64,000 nucleotides of DNA from Thermoproteota archaeon (GTDB lineage: Archaea > Thermoproteota > Thermoprotei_A > Sulfolobales > NBVN01): positions 190,259-254,258 of the forward strand of contig JAUQPH010000001.1 of assembly GCA_030550455.1 (NCBI GenBank), in the 5' to 3' direction. The translations under genes and the position numbers were made by a program. The notes under the pieces are model-generated. The model had not been told where the DNA came from. It made no database searches and was given only the letters and a program-made list of their open reading frames with translations. This document shows, in pieces, positions 25,985-34,686 of this stretch (position 1 is the stretch's first letter; each line of letters opens with the position of its first letter).

Positions 25985-26736
25985 TTTACAACCCTCTTCT
26001 CGATGATGCTAATCGTCTTAGATAAAATAAATGTTGTTAGAGCAAGCAACATTAAGCAGGAGAAAGCTAGTGAAGTATCTAGTCTAGACGTAGACGATAG
26101 GATAACGTACCCTAAGCCTCTGTCGGAAGCTATCATCTCAGCTATCACTGTACCCACTAAGGCGCTTGTTAACCCCATGTGTAGAGAGCTAAGGAAGTAC
26201 GGCATCGACCTAGGGATAGCGACTTTTACTAATACCTGCCCCTTAGTAGCTCCAAACGAGGTCAACATCTCCCATAGCTCCCTCTCTATGGTCACCATAG
26301 CAGTGAGCGTAGGAACTAGGATAGGATAGAACGCGATAAGGAAAGCTGTGAGAACTTTTGGAACTCCACCGAGACCGAACCAAAGAGCTAGTAGGGGTAC
26401 TAGCGCAGCTCTTGGAATAGCGTTAAACCCGGCTATCAATGGGTTAATAGCGTCTCTCAATGTCTCACTGTAGGCTAGTGGAAGACTCAGTATGAGCGAA
26501 AAAGATGCGGCTAGTGAGAGCCCGACTAAGGCATGAAATAAAGTATCTAATAAGTTCGCAGAAAGATAGCTAAAGTACTTCAAAGTAGTTTCAACTATCG
26601 ACGATGGAGGAGGTAAAACGTACTTAGGTACTCTTAAAAGATGTGCTAGGATTTCCCAAGTCGCAAGAATAGTAAGTATAGCTGCGATACCTAGAGTGAC
26701 GCTTTTCGCACGCGAACTAGAGCCCACACTACTCAC
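25960..26736 (-). CDS. ABC transporter permease (NitT/TauT type)
   Basis: A 258-residue membrane protein of about six helices. It has the family EAA-type loop TSFGATKGQVLVKVAIPRSM and the leading ILATWEILAHLLRVPKYVLPPP typical of SsuC/TauC permeases. It forms an importer with the flanking ATPase and binding protein. It overlaps the ATPase by 8 bp. Confidence 0.92.
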   Translation of the reverse strand: MSSVGSSSRAKSVTLGIAAILTILATWEILAHLLRVPKYVLPPPSSIVETTLKYFSYLSANLLDTLFHALVGLSLAASFSLILSLPLAYSETLRDAINPLIAGFNAIPRAALVPLLALWFGLGGVPKVLTAFLIAFYPILVPTLTAMVTIERELWEMLTSFGATKGQVLVKVAIPRSMPYFLSSLHMGLTSALVGTVIAEMIASDRGLGYVILSSTSRLDTSLAFSCLMLLALTTFILSKTISIIEKRVVKWAYRAST

Positions 26737-27487
26737 CCAACATGTTCTTAATCTCAGCTACGTACTCGTTGAACTCCTTAGTGTACTGGAGGTCGAGGCT
26801 TCTGGGTCTACTGAACGGGATCTTTACTTCTGCCTTTATCTTACCGGGTTTACCGGACATTACGATAACTCTATCAGACAGTAGAACAGCCTCTCTAATG
26901 TCGTGAGTAACGAGGACCGTCGTATATTTTTCGTAGAGAAAGACTGATTCAAGAAGAATCCACATTTCTTCTCTAGTTATAGCGTCTAGTGAGCTAAACG
27001 GCTCGTCGAGCAGTAGCAGTAGAGGTTTGTGTATGAGGGCTCTGCAGAGAGCAGCTCTCTGCTGCATCCCCCCTGAAAGCTCCCATGGGTAGCTGTTTTC
27101 AAATCCTTTAAGCCCGGTTCTCTCTATAAGCATAAGGGCTCTTTCAACGTAGTCCTCGGGGTTCTCGCCGAGTATCTCGATAGGTAGGAGGATGTTTTTA
27201 AGGATGGTGCGCCACGGAAGAAGAAGTGGTGATTGAAACATGACTCCTATCTTCTTTTTAGACCCGTTAAATGCGTGACCGTTTAGAAAAACCTCACCTT
27301 CGTCAGGCCTTATTAATCCAGCTATAACCTTAAGGAGAGTAGTCTTACCGCAACCGCTCTTTCCCACTATACTTACGAATTCTTCAGGCATTACACTAAG
27401 ATCTACGCCTGCTACAGCTGTAAGGAATCCTCGGCCATTGTTTCTGTATCTTACTGTAACCTTGCTTAACCGTATTACCGGATCCAT
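26729..27487 (-). CDS. ABC transporter ATPase (NitT/TauT type)
   Basis: A 252-residue ATPase: Walker A GKSGCGKTT, Q-loop FQSPLLLPWRT, signature LSGGMQQR, Walker B LLLLDEPFSSLD, switch VTHD. Sequence and length are of the SsuB/TauB class. It lies 14 bp downstream of the binding-protein gene. Confidence 0.95.
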   Translation of the reverse strand: MDPVIRLSKVTVRYRNNGRGFLTAVAGVDLSVMPEEFVSIVGKSGCGKTTLLKVIAGLIRPDEGEVFLNGHAFNGSKKKIGVMFQSPLLLPWRTILKNILLPIEILGENPEDYVERALMLIERTGLKGFENSYPWELSGGMQQRAALCRALIHKPLLLLLDEPFSSLDAITREEMWILLESVFLYEKYTTVLVTHDIREAVLLSDRVIVMSGKPGKIKAEVKIPFSRPRSLDLQYTKEFNEYVAEIKNMLGE

Positions 27488-27501
27488 CTCCTCTACCTTC
27501 G

Positions 27502-28560
27502 CTACGGCAGTCTCTCCTCTCTAGGTGGTAGGTAGCTAAAGTCCACTATCTCACTTAGCGAGGGTCTCCTCGGGAGACCGAAAGCTGCGACTACAGCGTT
27601 TATGTTTTCTTCTATAACTGAGGGCTCGACGTACCCGAAGCCGTATTTGTCGGTAACTCCTCTTACGTTTATTATCTCTAAAGCCATCATTAGCCTCTTC
27701 TTCTCTATAGTTTTATTGAGTGTGGGGTCCCTCAATAGTAGAACGTCTATAGCCTCATCTGGGTTTTGTATGGTGTACTTAATGCCCCTAATGACTGCTC
27801 TTAAAAACCTAGTAACAGCATCAGGGTTTTTCTTCAGGAAATCTTCGTTTACTACTATTCCGTTACCTACGAGCGGTAGGTAGTCTCCGTACTTAAAGAC
27901 TACTATGTCGTCCTCGCTTACTCCTAGACCTATTAGGTTTAGTACTACAGTATAGTAAAACCCGGTTACTGCGTCTACCTCACCTCTCTTAAGCATAGGT
28001 TCCCTCAGGGGGATGTCCATAGTGACCCAGGTGATCATGTCTAAGCTTATACCTACAGCTGAAGCAAACGCTGGAAACACCCTCCTTGCGGCATCACCTG
28101 CGGGAGCACCCAGCCTCCTGCCCTCAAGATCTTTTGGAGTAGATATCCCAGTTCCCCGAAGTGTTACAACACTCAGAGGAGACTTAACGTGTATTACTGC
28201 TACTAGCTTAACTTTAGCGTCGGGATTCTTAGACTTAAACTCTATCAGCGAGTTTATGTCACCGAAACCTATATCGAAGAGACCGGCTGCTACATCACTT
28301 ATGACCTTAGCTGAACCGTAGCCTCTATCGACAGTCACCGAGAGACCCTCTTCAGCGAAGAAGCCCTTATAGTAAGCAACGAGAAACGGTGCTTGAGGTC
28401 CTTGGTAAGCCCAGTCTAAGGTAAACCTAATGAGGGTGGACCCAGGATGCCCTAGAGACGGTTTAGCAAACCAACCAACTAGAAACCCTCCAGTAAACCC
28501 TACTACTAACCCTAGTAATAGCCCGAAAGCAGTCACTCTAACTCTTAGGGAAGAGCTCAC
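27502..28560 (-). CDS. ABC substrate-binding protein (NMT1/THI5, SsuA-like)
   Basis: A 352-residue protein with an N-terminal hydrophobic anchor (residues 10-31) followed by the NMT1/THI5 fold: FTLDWAYQGPQAPFLVAYYK, GFFAEEGLSV, FDIGFGDINSLIEF. Such proteins bind nitrate, sulfonates, pyrimidine precursors or other small anions; the ligand here is unknown. It is the first gene of the importer-polyferredoxin-AOR-MoaD operon, which hints that the ligand feeds, or is made available for, the AOR reaction. Confidence 0.88.
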   Translation of the reverse strand: MSSSLRVRVTAFGLLLGLVVGFTGGFLVGWFAKPSLGHPGSTLIRFTLDWAYQGPQAPFLVAYYKGFFAEEGLSVTVDRGYGSAKVISDVAAGLFDIGFGDINSLIEFKSKNPDAKVKLVAVIHVKSPLSVVTLRGTGISTPKDLEGRRLGAPAGDAARRVFPAFASAVGISLDMITWVTMDIPLREPMLKRGEVDAVTGFYYTVVLNLIGLGVSEDDIVVFKYGDYLPLVGNGIVVNEDFLKKNPDAVTRFLRAVIRGIKYTIQNPDEAIDVLLLRDPTLNKTIEKKRLMMALEIINVRGVTDKYGFGYVEPSVIEENINAVVAAFGLPRRPSLSEIVDFSYLPPREERLP

Positions 28561-28751
28561 GTGTTACACCCACTACAACAATAATGTGTAAACTTATAAG
28601 CATGATAATTCTTCAAACTCATAAAGGATTTTACATTTTTAAATTAACTACGCCCTACGGACTCCACCTCCCGCCTAAAGAATCTAGATACCGCAACAGA
28701 CTACCCGAAGTTAAAGATTTATTAGACCTTACTCAATGTTTTAGTGGTTTC

Positions 28752-28825
28752 GGGCCCGTCGTCTAGCTGGCTAGGACGCCGCCCTGACGCGGCGGAGGTC
28801 CGGGGTTCAAATCCCCGCGGGCCCA
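28752..28825 (+). tRNA. tRNA-Val (GAC)
   Basis: Acceptor GGGCCCG/CGGGCCC, D arm GTCT/GGAC, anticodon arm CCGCC-CTGACGC-GGCGG with anticodon GAC, and T arm CGGGG-TTCAAAT-CCCCG. Discriminator A, no intron, CCA not encoded. It marks the left border of the restriction-type island. Confidence 0.97.
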
Positions 28826-28937
28826 CTCCCCAGCTTCCCGCAGGGATGTACGTAGATAACCTTCTTCTGTCGTCAACCTAAGCAACGTTGTAGAGGTAGT
28901 AGCTATCCTCAACCTTCATCTTTATCTGTTCGTGCGT
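28826..28937 (-). pseudogene. Short coding relic abutting the tRNA-Val 3' end
   Basis: A minus frame reads THEQIKMKVEDSYYLYNVA, a TAG, then VDDRRRLSTYIPAGSWG directly up to the tRNA boundary. Residue pattern looks coding, but no family is recognised and both ends are missing. Confidence 0.35.
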
Positions 28938-29425
28938 ATAGTTAGGGGTAGGTAGCAACCACGCATTCCGTTTACCCCTAAATGTTCATCTTAACCATCT
29001 CCCCTCATTCATGGTCACATCTAGGGACTTCCACCTCACCTACGTGAGTTTAGGTATCCACGTGGGTTCGTGGTGGCTGTCGAGCCAAACGGCACGAGGT
29101 TCTCACCTAGCTCTGTTTCCAGAGGCTCGGGGCATCGCCCCCATCGCCACCCAGGCTCGTCACAAGACAAGTAGAAACAAAGCTTATGGACGCTTCCTAA
29201 AAACTTCAAGAAGAAAACAGTTCAGTTAATCATCTCACCCTGCTACGCTAATGCGAATTAGTTTAGTAAGTTTGCGGCTTTTTACTTAGTTATTGGCATA
29301 TATTATGTACACGTTCTTCATGCGAACTTTTAACAAATCATACATCTTTCAGAGTTTAAACTCGAAAGGGATGCTATTACATCAATCTAAGGCGTTTAAG
29401 ATATTAAGATTCTCAGAAAACTAAA
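28938..29425. other. Gene-free stretch between tRNA-Val and the helicase
   Basis: No supported gene. A 72-codon plus frame at 29011-29229 has no family, unusual composition and no ribosome-binding site, so I leave it out. The DNA from 29230 on is AT-rich. Confidence 0.4.
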
Positions 29426-29449
29426 TAGCTATTAAATTAGCTATTAAAT
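29426..29449 (+). promoter_or_regulatory. Tandem 12-bp repeat in the helicase promoter
   Basis: TAGCTATTAAAT occurs twice with no gap (29426-29437 and 29438-29449), followed by AAA. The second copy lies about 25-35 bp before the ATG at 29474, where the TATA box is expected. It may be a duplicated TATA/BRE element or an operator. Confidence 0.5.
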
Positions 29450-29473
29450 AAATGCGGTGATAACGCTTAGCTT

Positions 29474-31243
29474 ATGGAGGGTTCGGTTCTGTTCAAGAGT
29501 AACGTTGCACTAAAGAAACTGGTTGCTGACGTAGAGAGGCGGTTATGTGAGAGAACGGGTTTCAAAGGTTTTTACGATGTCCAACGCGAGGCCCTCCTGA
29601 GGGTTTTAGAGAAGCTGATCTCAGAGGGTAGAGTAAGGGGTGTAGTACAGATGCCTACTGGCAGCGGGAAAACCGTCTTGGCTGCCGCGGTAATAGCTGG
29701 TGTAGTAACCTACTATAGCGAACTTGGGTACGAAGGAGGCATCTTCAGTCTATTCCTAACCCCAAGAACGGTCATCAGGAGGCAAGCCTACGAGGCATTT
29801 ATAAGAGCCGTCTTAGGTGTTACGAAGAGGGCAGGAGTTAAGGAAGTCGAAAGCTCAGCGGACTTCTGCGATGCGCTCTCGATGTGGAGCTTCTCTAGGT
29901 ACAGTACATCAGTGATGATTGTTACACCACAATTGCTAGTAAGAGTCTTCAATTATCACAAGAGATGCTGGGAACTTTTGCGTGAATATGTTAGTGTAGT
30001 CATCGTAGACGAGGCCCATACGTACTACGTCGGTGAGAAGGCTTCCCAAGCGGTCAAAGATTTAGTCGAAAGCGATATACCGGTGGTGTTAGGACTAACA
30101 GCGACGCCTCTTCGGGATACGCTAGGTCTAATAGGGAACCTTATATACCACAAGCACTCGCGTGAGCTCATGGACGGCCATGTTCTAGCAAAGGAACTGA
30201 TAATCAAGGTCTATTCGACCCGCATCGAGAAGCTTAGACTAAGACACTTACCAGGTGAGAAAGAGTCAAAGAAGAACGAGTGGGAACTCTCTTGGCTTTA
30301 CGCAATAAGAGAGAGGGCTAATGAGTATGCTGAGGTGATACTCGAAGTCCTCAAAGACCTCAAGGAGAAATACCTCGGGAACGCGAGATACCCTAAGGCC
30401 CTAGTGGTTGCTCCTAACGTTAATGAAGCAAACATGATATATGAGAAGCTATGTGAGAAGTTGCGAACCAGGGTCGACCAGAGTCCTTCAAGAGCTGGGA
30501 AGAGGCTTGTTTACATAGCTCACTACGAGGTCTCCGAAGCACATGAGCAAGTCGAAGCGTTCAAGAGAGCTAGCGAGGGAATCCTAGTGGCCGTTAACAT
30601 GGTCGACATAGGGTTTGACGACCCGAACCTGGAGGTCATGTTCTTGGCGAGGCCGGTCGAGAACCCAATAGCTTACGCCCAGCTTCGGGGGAGGGTTCTT
30701 AGAAGACCGCGGCTAACCGGAGGCGGTAACGACGTCAACCTTAAGTCGGTTCACGGAGCGTTTATAGTGGATTTAGTTGGTAGAGAGGACAAGAGGATAC
30801 TTGAGGCGAAAGTACCCTCGGTCGAGGAAGGTCATTACGGAAAGGAGGAATACGACTTTGCTATTAAAGAGCTTGAGGGCATGAAGAGAGTGAAGGAGGC
30901 AGAAGCGAAGGTCTCTGTGGAGTACAAATACGAATACAGAGTTAGTAGGAGAGACTTCGCCCACAGAGAACTCAAAGAACGAGTTGAGGTGCATGAAGGT
31001 ACAGACACTAAGAAGCTATTACTAGTTAAGTGTTTAGAGGACCTACTATCTAAGGGTATTTGTGAAATCACTTGCCCAAAGACGCAGCGTACTCAGGTCC
31101 CGCTTACTAAAATTAAGTTTAAGGTGATAAGCCGCCCCACCTACTTTCAAGGTAAACCGGAGGAGCGTGTCGTAGTCGAAATAGCTAACTGCGAGAGAGA
31201 CGAAATAAAGATGCGAGACCTACTCAAAAAGATGGGACCATAG
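29474..31243 (+). CDS. SF2 DEAD/DEAH-box helicase (ResIII-like), defence-island type
   Basis: A 589-residue superfamily 2 helicase. Motif I is MPTGSGKTVLAA (residues 56-67), motif II VDEAH, motif III LTATPLRD, motif IV/V near GILVAVNMVDIGFD and motif VI QLRGRVLRRPR. This is the restriction-enzyme-subunit helicase type. Residues 450-589 form an additional alpha/beta domain with CEITCPKTQ that I do not recognise. It lies 1.5 kb upstream of mcrB on the same strand and may act with it, but the gap argues against a single transcript. Confidence 0.88.
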   Translation: MEGSVLFKSNVALKKLVADVERRLCERTGFKGFYDVQREALLRVLEKLISEGRVRGVVQMPTGSGKTVLAAAVIAGVVTYYSELGYEGGIFSLFLTPRTVIRRQAYEAFIRAVLGVTKRAGVKEVESSADFCDALSMWSFSRYSTSVMIVTPQLLVRVFNYHKRCWELLREYVSVVIVDEAHTYYVGEKASQAVKDLVESDIPVVLGLTATPLRDTLGLIGNLIYHKHSRELMDGHVLAKELIIKVYSTRIEKLRLRHLPGEKESKKNEWELSWLYAIRERANEYAEVILEVLKDLKEKYLGNARYPKALVVAPNVNEANMIYEKLCEKLRTRVDQSPSRAGKRLVYIAHYEVSEAHEQVEAFKRASEGILVAVNMVDIGFDDPNLEVMFLARPVENPIAYAQLRGRVLRRPRLTGGGNDVNLKSVHGAFIVDLVGREDKRILEAKVPSVEEGHYGKEEYDFAIKELEGMKRVKEAEAKVSVEYKYEYRVSRRDFAHRELKERVEVHEGTDTKKLLLVKCLEDLLSKGICEITCPKTQRTQVPLTKIKFKVISRPTYFQGKPEERVVVEIANCERDEIKMRDLLKKMGP

Positions 31244-31503
31244 ACCACAGAAAGTTGGTCACCTGGATCTTCAAGACGCTGACAGCACTGGGTTTGACAG
31301 ACTGCTTACAGTTTATGCTTAAGCAGTGCGTGCTTCCTCTCGAGATCAGCTCAAATAGTTAAGTTACCAACTCGAGTTCTAACAGTAAGCTACGTTTTAG
31401 TTAGTGAGGACTTTTACATATCACGCAGTAGCGCAAACCTTGTGTCTGCAGAACCCGCAAAGCGGTATGACGAGAACCTTAGAAAGCGGGGGCAGAAACC
31501 AAA
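31244..31503. other. Non-coding or decayed DNA after the helicase
   Basis: No intact gene. A short plus frame near 31390-31506 reads SEDFYISRSSANLVSAEP and RYDENLRKRGQ, the latter faintly like a transposase opening, but it is too short to call. Confidence 0.3.
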
Positions 31504-31790
31504 TTAGCGAATATCAGATAAAACACTAAGCTTCTTCGATGTTCTCAAAGCTTTAAAGATGTTTCTAGATGTCACAGTCCCCCTTACTCCCAGCGGCTTT
31601 CAGTACGCCTCACTCTTCAGTATCTCCCACATTACTGTTTTAACTACAACCTCACCATTTCTGGAAGGTCCTTTAGTAACCCAAAGTCTCGATATATTAA
31701 CTTATTCATTAACACCGCCCTAATTTAACGCCTCAACTCCTCAAGCGTTCGCAGTAAGTAGCAATACCTCTATCGACTGATACTCACCGC
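31504..31790 (-). pseudogene. Decayed gene with frameshifts
   Basis: Minus-strand frames carry coding-like pieces: IRAVLMNKLIYRDFGLLKDLP, then after a frameshift GEVVVKTVMWEILKSEAY, a TGA, KPLGVRGTVTSRNIFKALR and a final TAA at 31504. No family recognised. Confidence 0.4.
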
Positions 31791-32783
31791 TCTATCTCGA
31801 TCTGCTAAACAAGGAATCTGAGTGAATCACGCCCTCAGGGTTGCGAAAATCAGGAGATTAGACGATTAGACTCTACAAGGATTATACCATATGAGAGGGA
31901 AAACGGAACTGAGTACAGTAATTACCTAGAATACGCACGCGCCATAACTAAAGGGAAATTTAAGTGTGTATCAACTTGGTACAACTAAAGATGTTTACGG
32001 CACCTACTAAATATATGAGATGTGTAAGATGTAAGATAAATACTTCTGGCATGCGGCTATAGAAACCTCTCTAGGAAACCAAGGTAATATCTAATGAGGA
32101 CACCTTCCATTCAGTGAGTAAAGTTCTTAAGCTAGTGTAGAGCACGCGAATCAGGCTACCAGGACTTAAAGGAGCGATTGTGGTTATGGAGAGTAGAATT
32201 CTCGAGTAAACTCCGTGAGCGAAGCAATCACTACATATCTAAAACACTCTACCGTTAGTTAAAAGTTTTTAAAGGCTTAGCTTATTAGTTAGCGCGGCTT
32301 CTACAAAACTAAAGAACTACTGTGCTGAGCTCGTAAAGTTCTCCATAAAGTACTGTCTACCAAAATCTCTGCGACGAACTTGACATAGATGTTTATCGCG
32401 AGCTTACAACCTCAGTGCCAGACTAACCATGACACTCTGGAAGGGCATTAATGTACGACCCGCACACACCTACGTCTTCATCGCGAATTAAGCCACGTTC
32501 TCGTTTGGTAAGTCCCGCTATCTCGGTCTCTTGCCTTGAGTAGTAAATCCTCGCAGCTCTTTTCCATCTTACCTTCACTGCTAAGCTAGAGTAACATACG
32601 TAGTAAGGAGATAAGTGAAATAGAAGCCATCTCAGCGTAGAGTTGAAGCAACAATGTACGTTCATCTCTCAGTACCCTGCCACGGAGTATATGGTTCCCT
32701 TACGTATCTATGACTCTACATAAAAACCTTGAAGAGTAGAGCCTGTTACTGCAATTTCTATTTAAATAGTTTAATCGACATTA
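31791..32783. other. Decayed 1-kb stretch before mcrB
   Basis: No intact gene. Plus-strand fragments such as IPYERENGTEYSNYLEYARA (about 31880-31960) look like coding relics. A minus frame at 32423-32665 lacks any recognisable feature. TTTAAATAG near 32761 is a probable TATA box for mcrB, about 20 bp before its GTG. Confidence 0.35.
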
Positions 32784-34670
32784 GTGTATTGGGTGCATCT
32801 TTTGTCGCAACAGTACTCCGATTGCGTCTTAAGAAAACTGATCAAGAACTTTACCAAGGAGTATTTTCAAGGCGGACTTAAAGACTACTATAACATAGTA
32901 CGAGGAAGGTCAAGCTCTTACCGCAAACGTCTTGAGTGTAGTAGCGTAGATAAATTAACAGAAGATGATATCGTAGAAATCATAGCTGATCTTTGGGGGG
33001 TTTATCCAAGAATTAAGAATACAGATAAGAAAAAGGAACAGGTTAGAAAAAGAATCATCGACGAGAATTTTAATGACGTTCTACAGAAAATCAGGTCTCT
33101 ATCATGTCGGCAGGGTGGGCAGGACTATCTCTCGGTTTTACAAAATCTGTACATGACTGATTTTAAAACTGCTAGAGCTTCAGAACTCGCAACCTTGCTT
33201 TACCCCGACGAGTTCTTCATAGTGAACAGTAGAGCGATAGAAACACTTATAGATTTGGTTGATAAGAATGTGTTGTCAGGCATTACTCGCGAAGACCTCG
33301 AAGATTTGACGACCAGCGAGCTCAAGGAAAAACATAGAGAGAAATTTAAGAAGCTCGAAGTAGCTATGAGCCGCATTCTGAAGTTCATGAAGGAGGAGGT
33401 GAATGAGGCCGACTACTTAGACGTTGACGTCTTTTTGTATTTCAAGAACTTAGGCGAGGAATGTGTAAAAGCGCTTGGTAAAGACTGTGGAAAGGTGTGG
33501 GAAGAATGGTTCAACCAAGCTGTGGTGGATTGTAGCCGTCCAGATCCTTGCCAAGACGTCGATGGAGGGTTGAAGCAATTAATTACGTCAGCTCTCATGA
33601 GATATGGTCAGGTGGTTCTGTATGGAGTACCGGGCTCAGGTAAGACGTTTATCGCTAGGTGTGTCGCTAAGGAGTTCACAGGTGATGAAAGGAGAGTTAA
33701 GTTTGTAACTTTTCACCCTTCATACAGTTACGAGGAGTTCATCGAGGGTATTCGCCCTAGAGTAGTTAAGAGAGGTAGTGAGGAGCTGATGGAGTTTAGC
33801 GTCGAGCACGGTGTATTTAAGAAGGTTGTTGCTGAAGCTGTCTGCGAGCTGATTAAGGTTTGTAGTGAGACTCTCCCAAGGTCTTGTGAGGAACTGCTAA
33901 AGCACTTTACGGATCTAGGTGGGGTGTCTGAGGCCGACGGGCAGGCTAGCTCACTAAGTGATGCGCTGAATAGAGTCTTCAAGGAGGTTCTCGACGTCAA
34001 AAATAGGGTTGAGGTCGAGAAGTGCTTGGATAAGGCTAGGTACGTCTTAATCATCGACGAGATTAACCGCGGAGACATCAGTAGGGTTTTCGGAGAGCTG
34101 ATAACGCTCATAGAGAACGATAAGAGGCTGTTTGCGAGAAATGAAGTGGTAGTACAGCAACTACCATACTCTAAGACACCATTCTTCGTCCCCCCGAACC
34201 TCTACATAATAGGAACCATGAACTCAGCTGACCGTAGCATAGCGTTCGTCGACTACGCCCTTAGGAGGAGGTTTGCCTTCATAGAGCTGGAGCCTAAATC
34301 AGAAAATGTGCCTGAGAAGGTCGATGATATAAACCTGCGTAAGTTCTTCGAAGACTTAAACAAAGAATGCTTAGAGAAGAATTTAGACAGAGACCACAGG
34401 ATAGGTCACAGCTACCTCATGAACGTGAAAACCTTAGAAGACCTTAGAACCGTCTGGTTCACTCAGATAAGACCGTTACTGATGGAATACTTCTACGGTA
34501 GAGATAAAGACGTCGAAGAATGTTTAAAGAACCTCGTGGGAATTGATAAGGTCGAGAAACTCTACGGTAAGCCCTGGTTAGACGCTAGCGACTTTAAGGA
34601 AGCGTTGAGAGCGTATATTGAGCCGAAGGGTATGGAGCAACAAAAAGGTGGGCAGCAAGGTTCGAAGTAA
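32784..34670 (+). CDS. mcrB: McrB-like AAA+ GTPase/translocase
   Basis: A 628-residue protein. The AAA+ domain has Walker A GVPGSGKTF (281-289), HPSYSYEEFIEG (311-322), Walker B LIIDEINRGD (422-431) and the McrB signature MNSADRS (479-485), followed by DYALRRRFAFIEL. The N-terminal 250 residues are a specificity domain; RASELATLLYPDEFFIVNSRA resembles a helical DNA-binding module seen in several McrB-like proteins. McrB recognises modified DNA and drives translocation, with McrC as nuclease. GTG start. mcrC follows 16 bp downstream. Confidence 0.92.
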   Translation: MYWVHLLSQQYSDCVLRKLIKNFTKEYFQGGLKDYYNIVRGRSSSYRKRLECSSVDKLTEDDIVEIIADLWGVYPRIKNTDKKKEQVRKRIIDENFNDVLQKIRSLSCRQGGQDYLSVLQNLYMTDFKTARASELATLLYPDEFFIVNSRAIETLIDLVDKNVLSGITREDLEDLTTSELKEKHREKFKKLEVAMSRILKFMKEEVNEADYLDVDVFLYFKNLGEECVKALGKDCGKVWEEWFNQAVVDCSRPDPCQDVDGGLKQLITSALMRYGQVVLYGVPGSGKTFIARCVAKEFTGDERRVKFVTFHPSYSYEEFIEGIRPRVVKRGSEELMEFSVEHGVFKKVVAEAVCELIKVCSETLPRSCEELLKHFTDLGGVSEADGQASSLSDALNRVFKEVLDVKNRVEVEKCLDKARYVLIIDEINRGDISRVFGELITLIENDKRLFARNEVVVQQLPYSKTPFFVPPNLYIIGTMNSADRSIAFVDYALRRRFAFIELEPKSENVPEKVDDINLRKFFEDLNKECLEKNLDRDHRIGHSYLMNVKTLEDLRTVWFTQIRPLLMEYFYGRDKDVEECLKNLVGIDKVEKLYGKPWLDASDFKEALRAYIEPKGMEQQKGGQQGSK

Positions 34671-34686
34671 TTACGGGCTTGCTTAG

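Noticed and set aside
29011-29229. 72-codon plus-strand open frame after tRNA-Val
   Set aside because: No family, no ribosome-binding site, tryptophan/serine-rich composition typical of chance frames; neither strand reads as a known protein.
32423-32665. 80-codon minus-strand frame upstream of mcrB
   Set aside because: No recognisable domain and no promoter; surrounding DNA is decayed. Left as part of the non-coding stretch.
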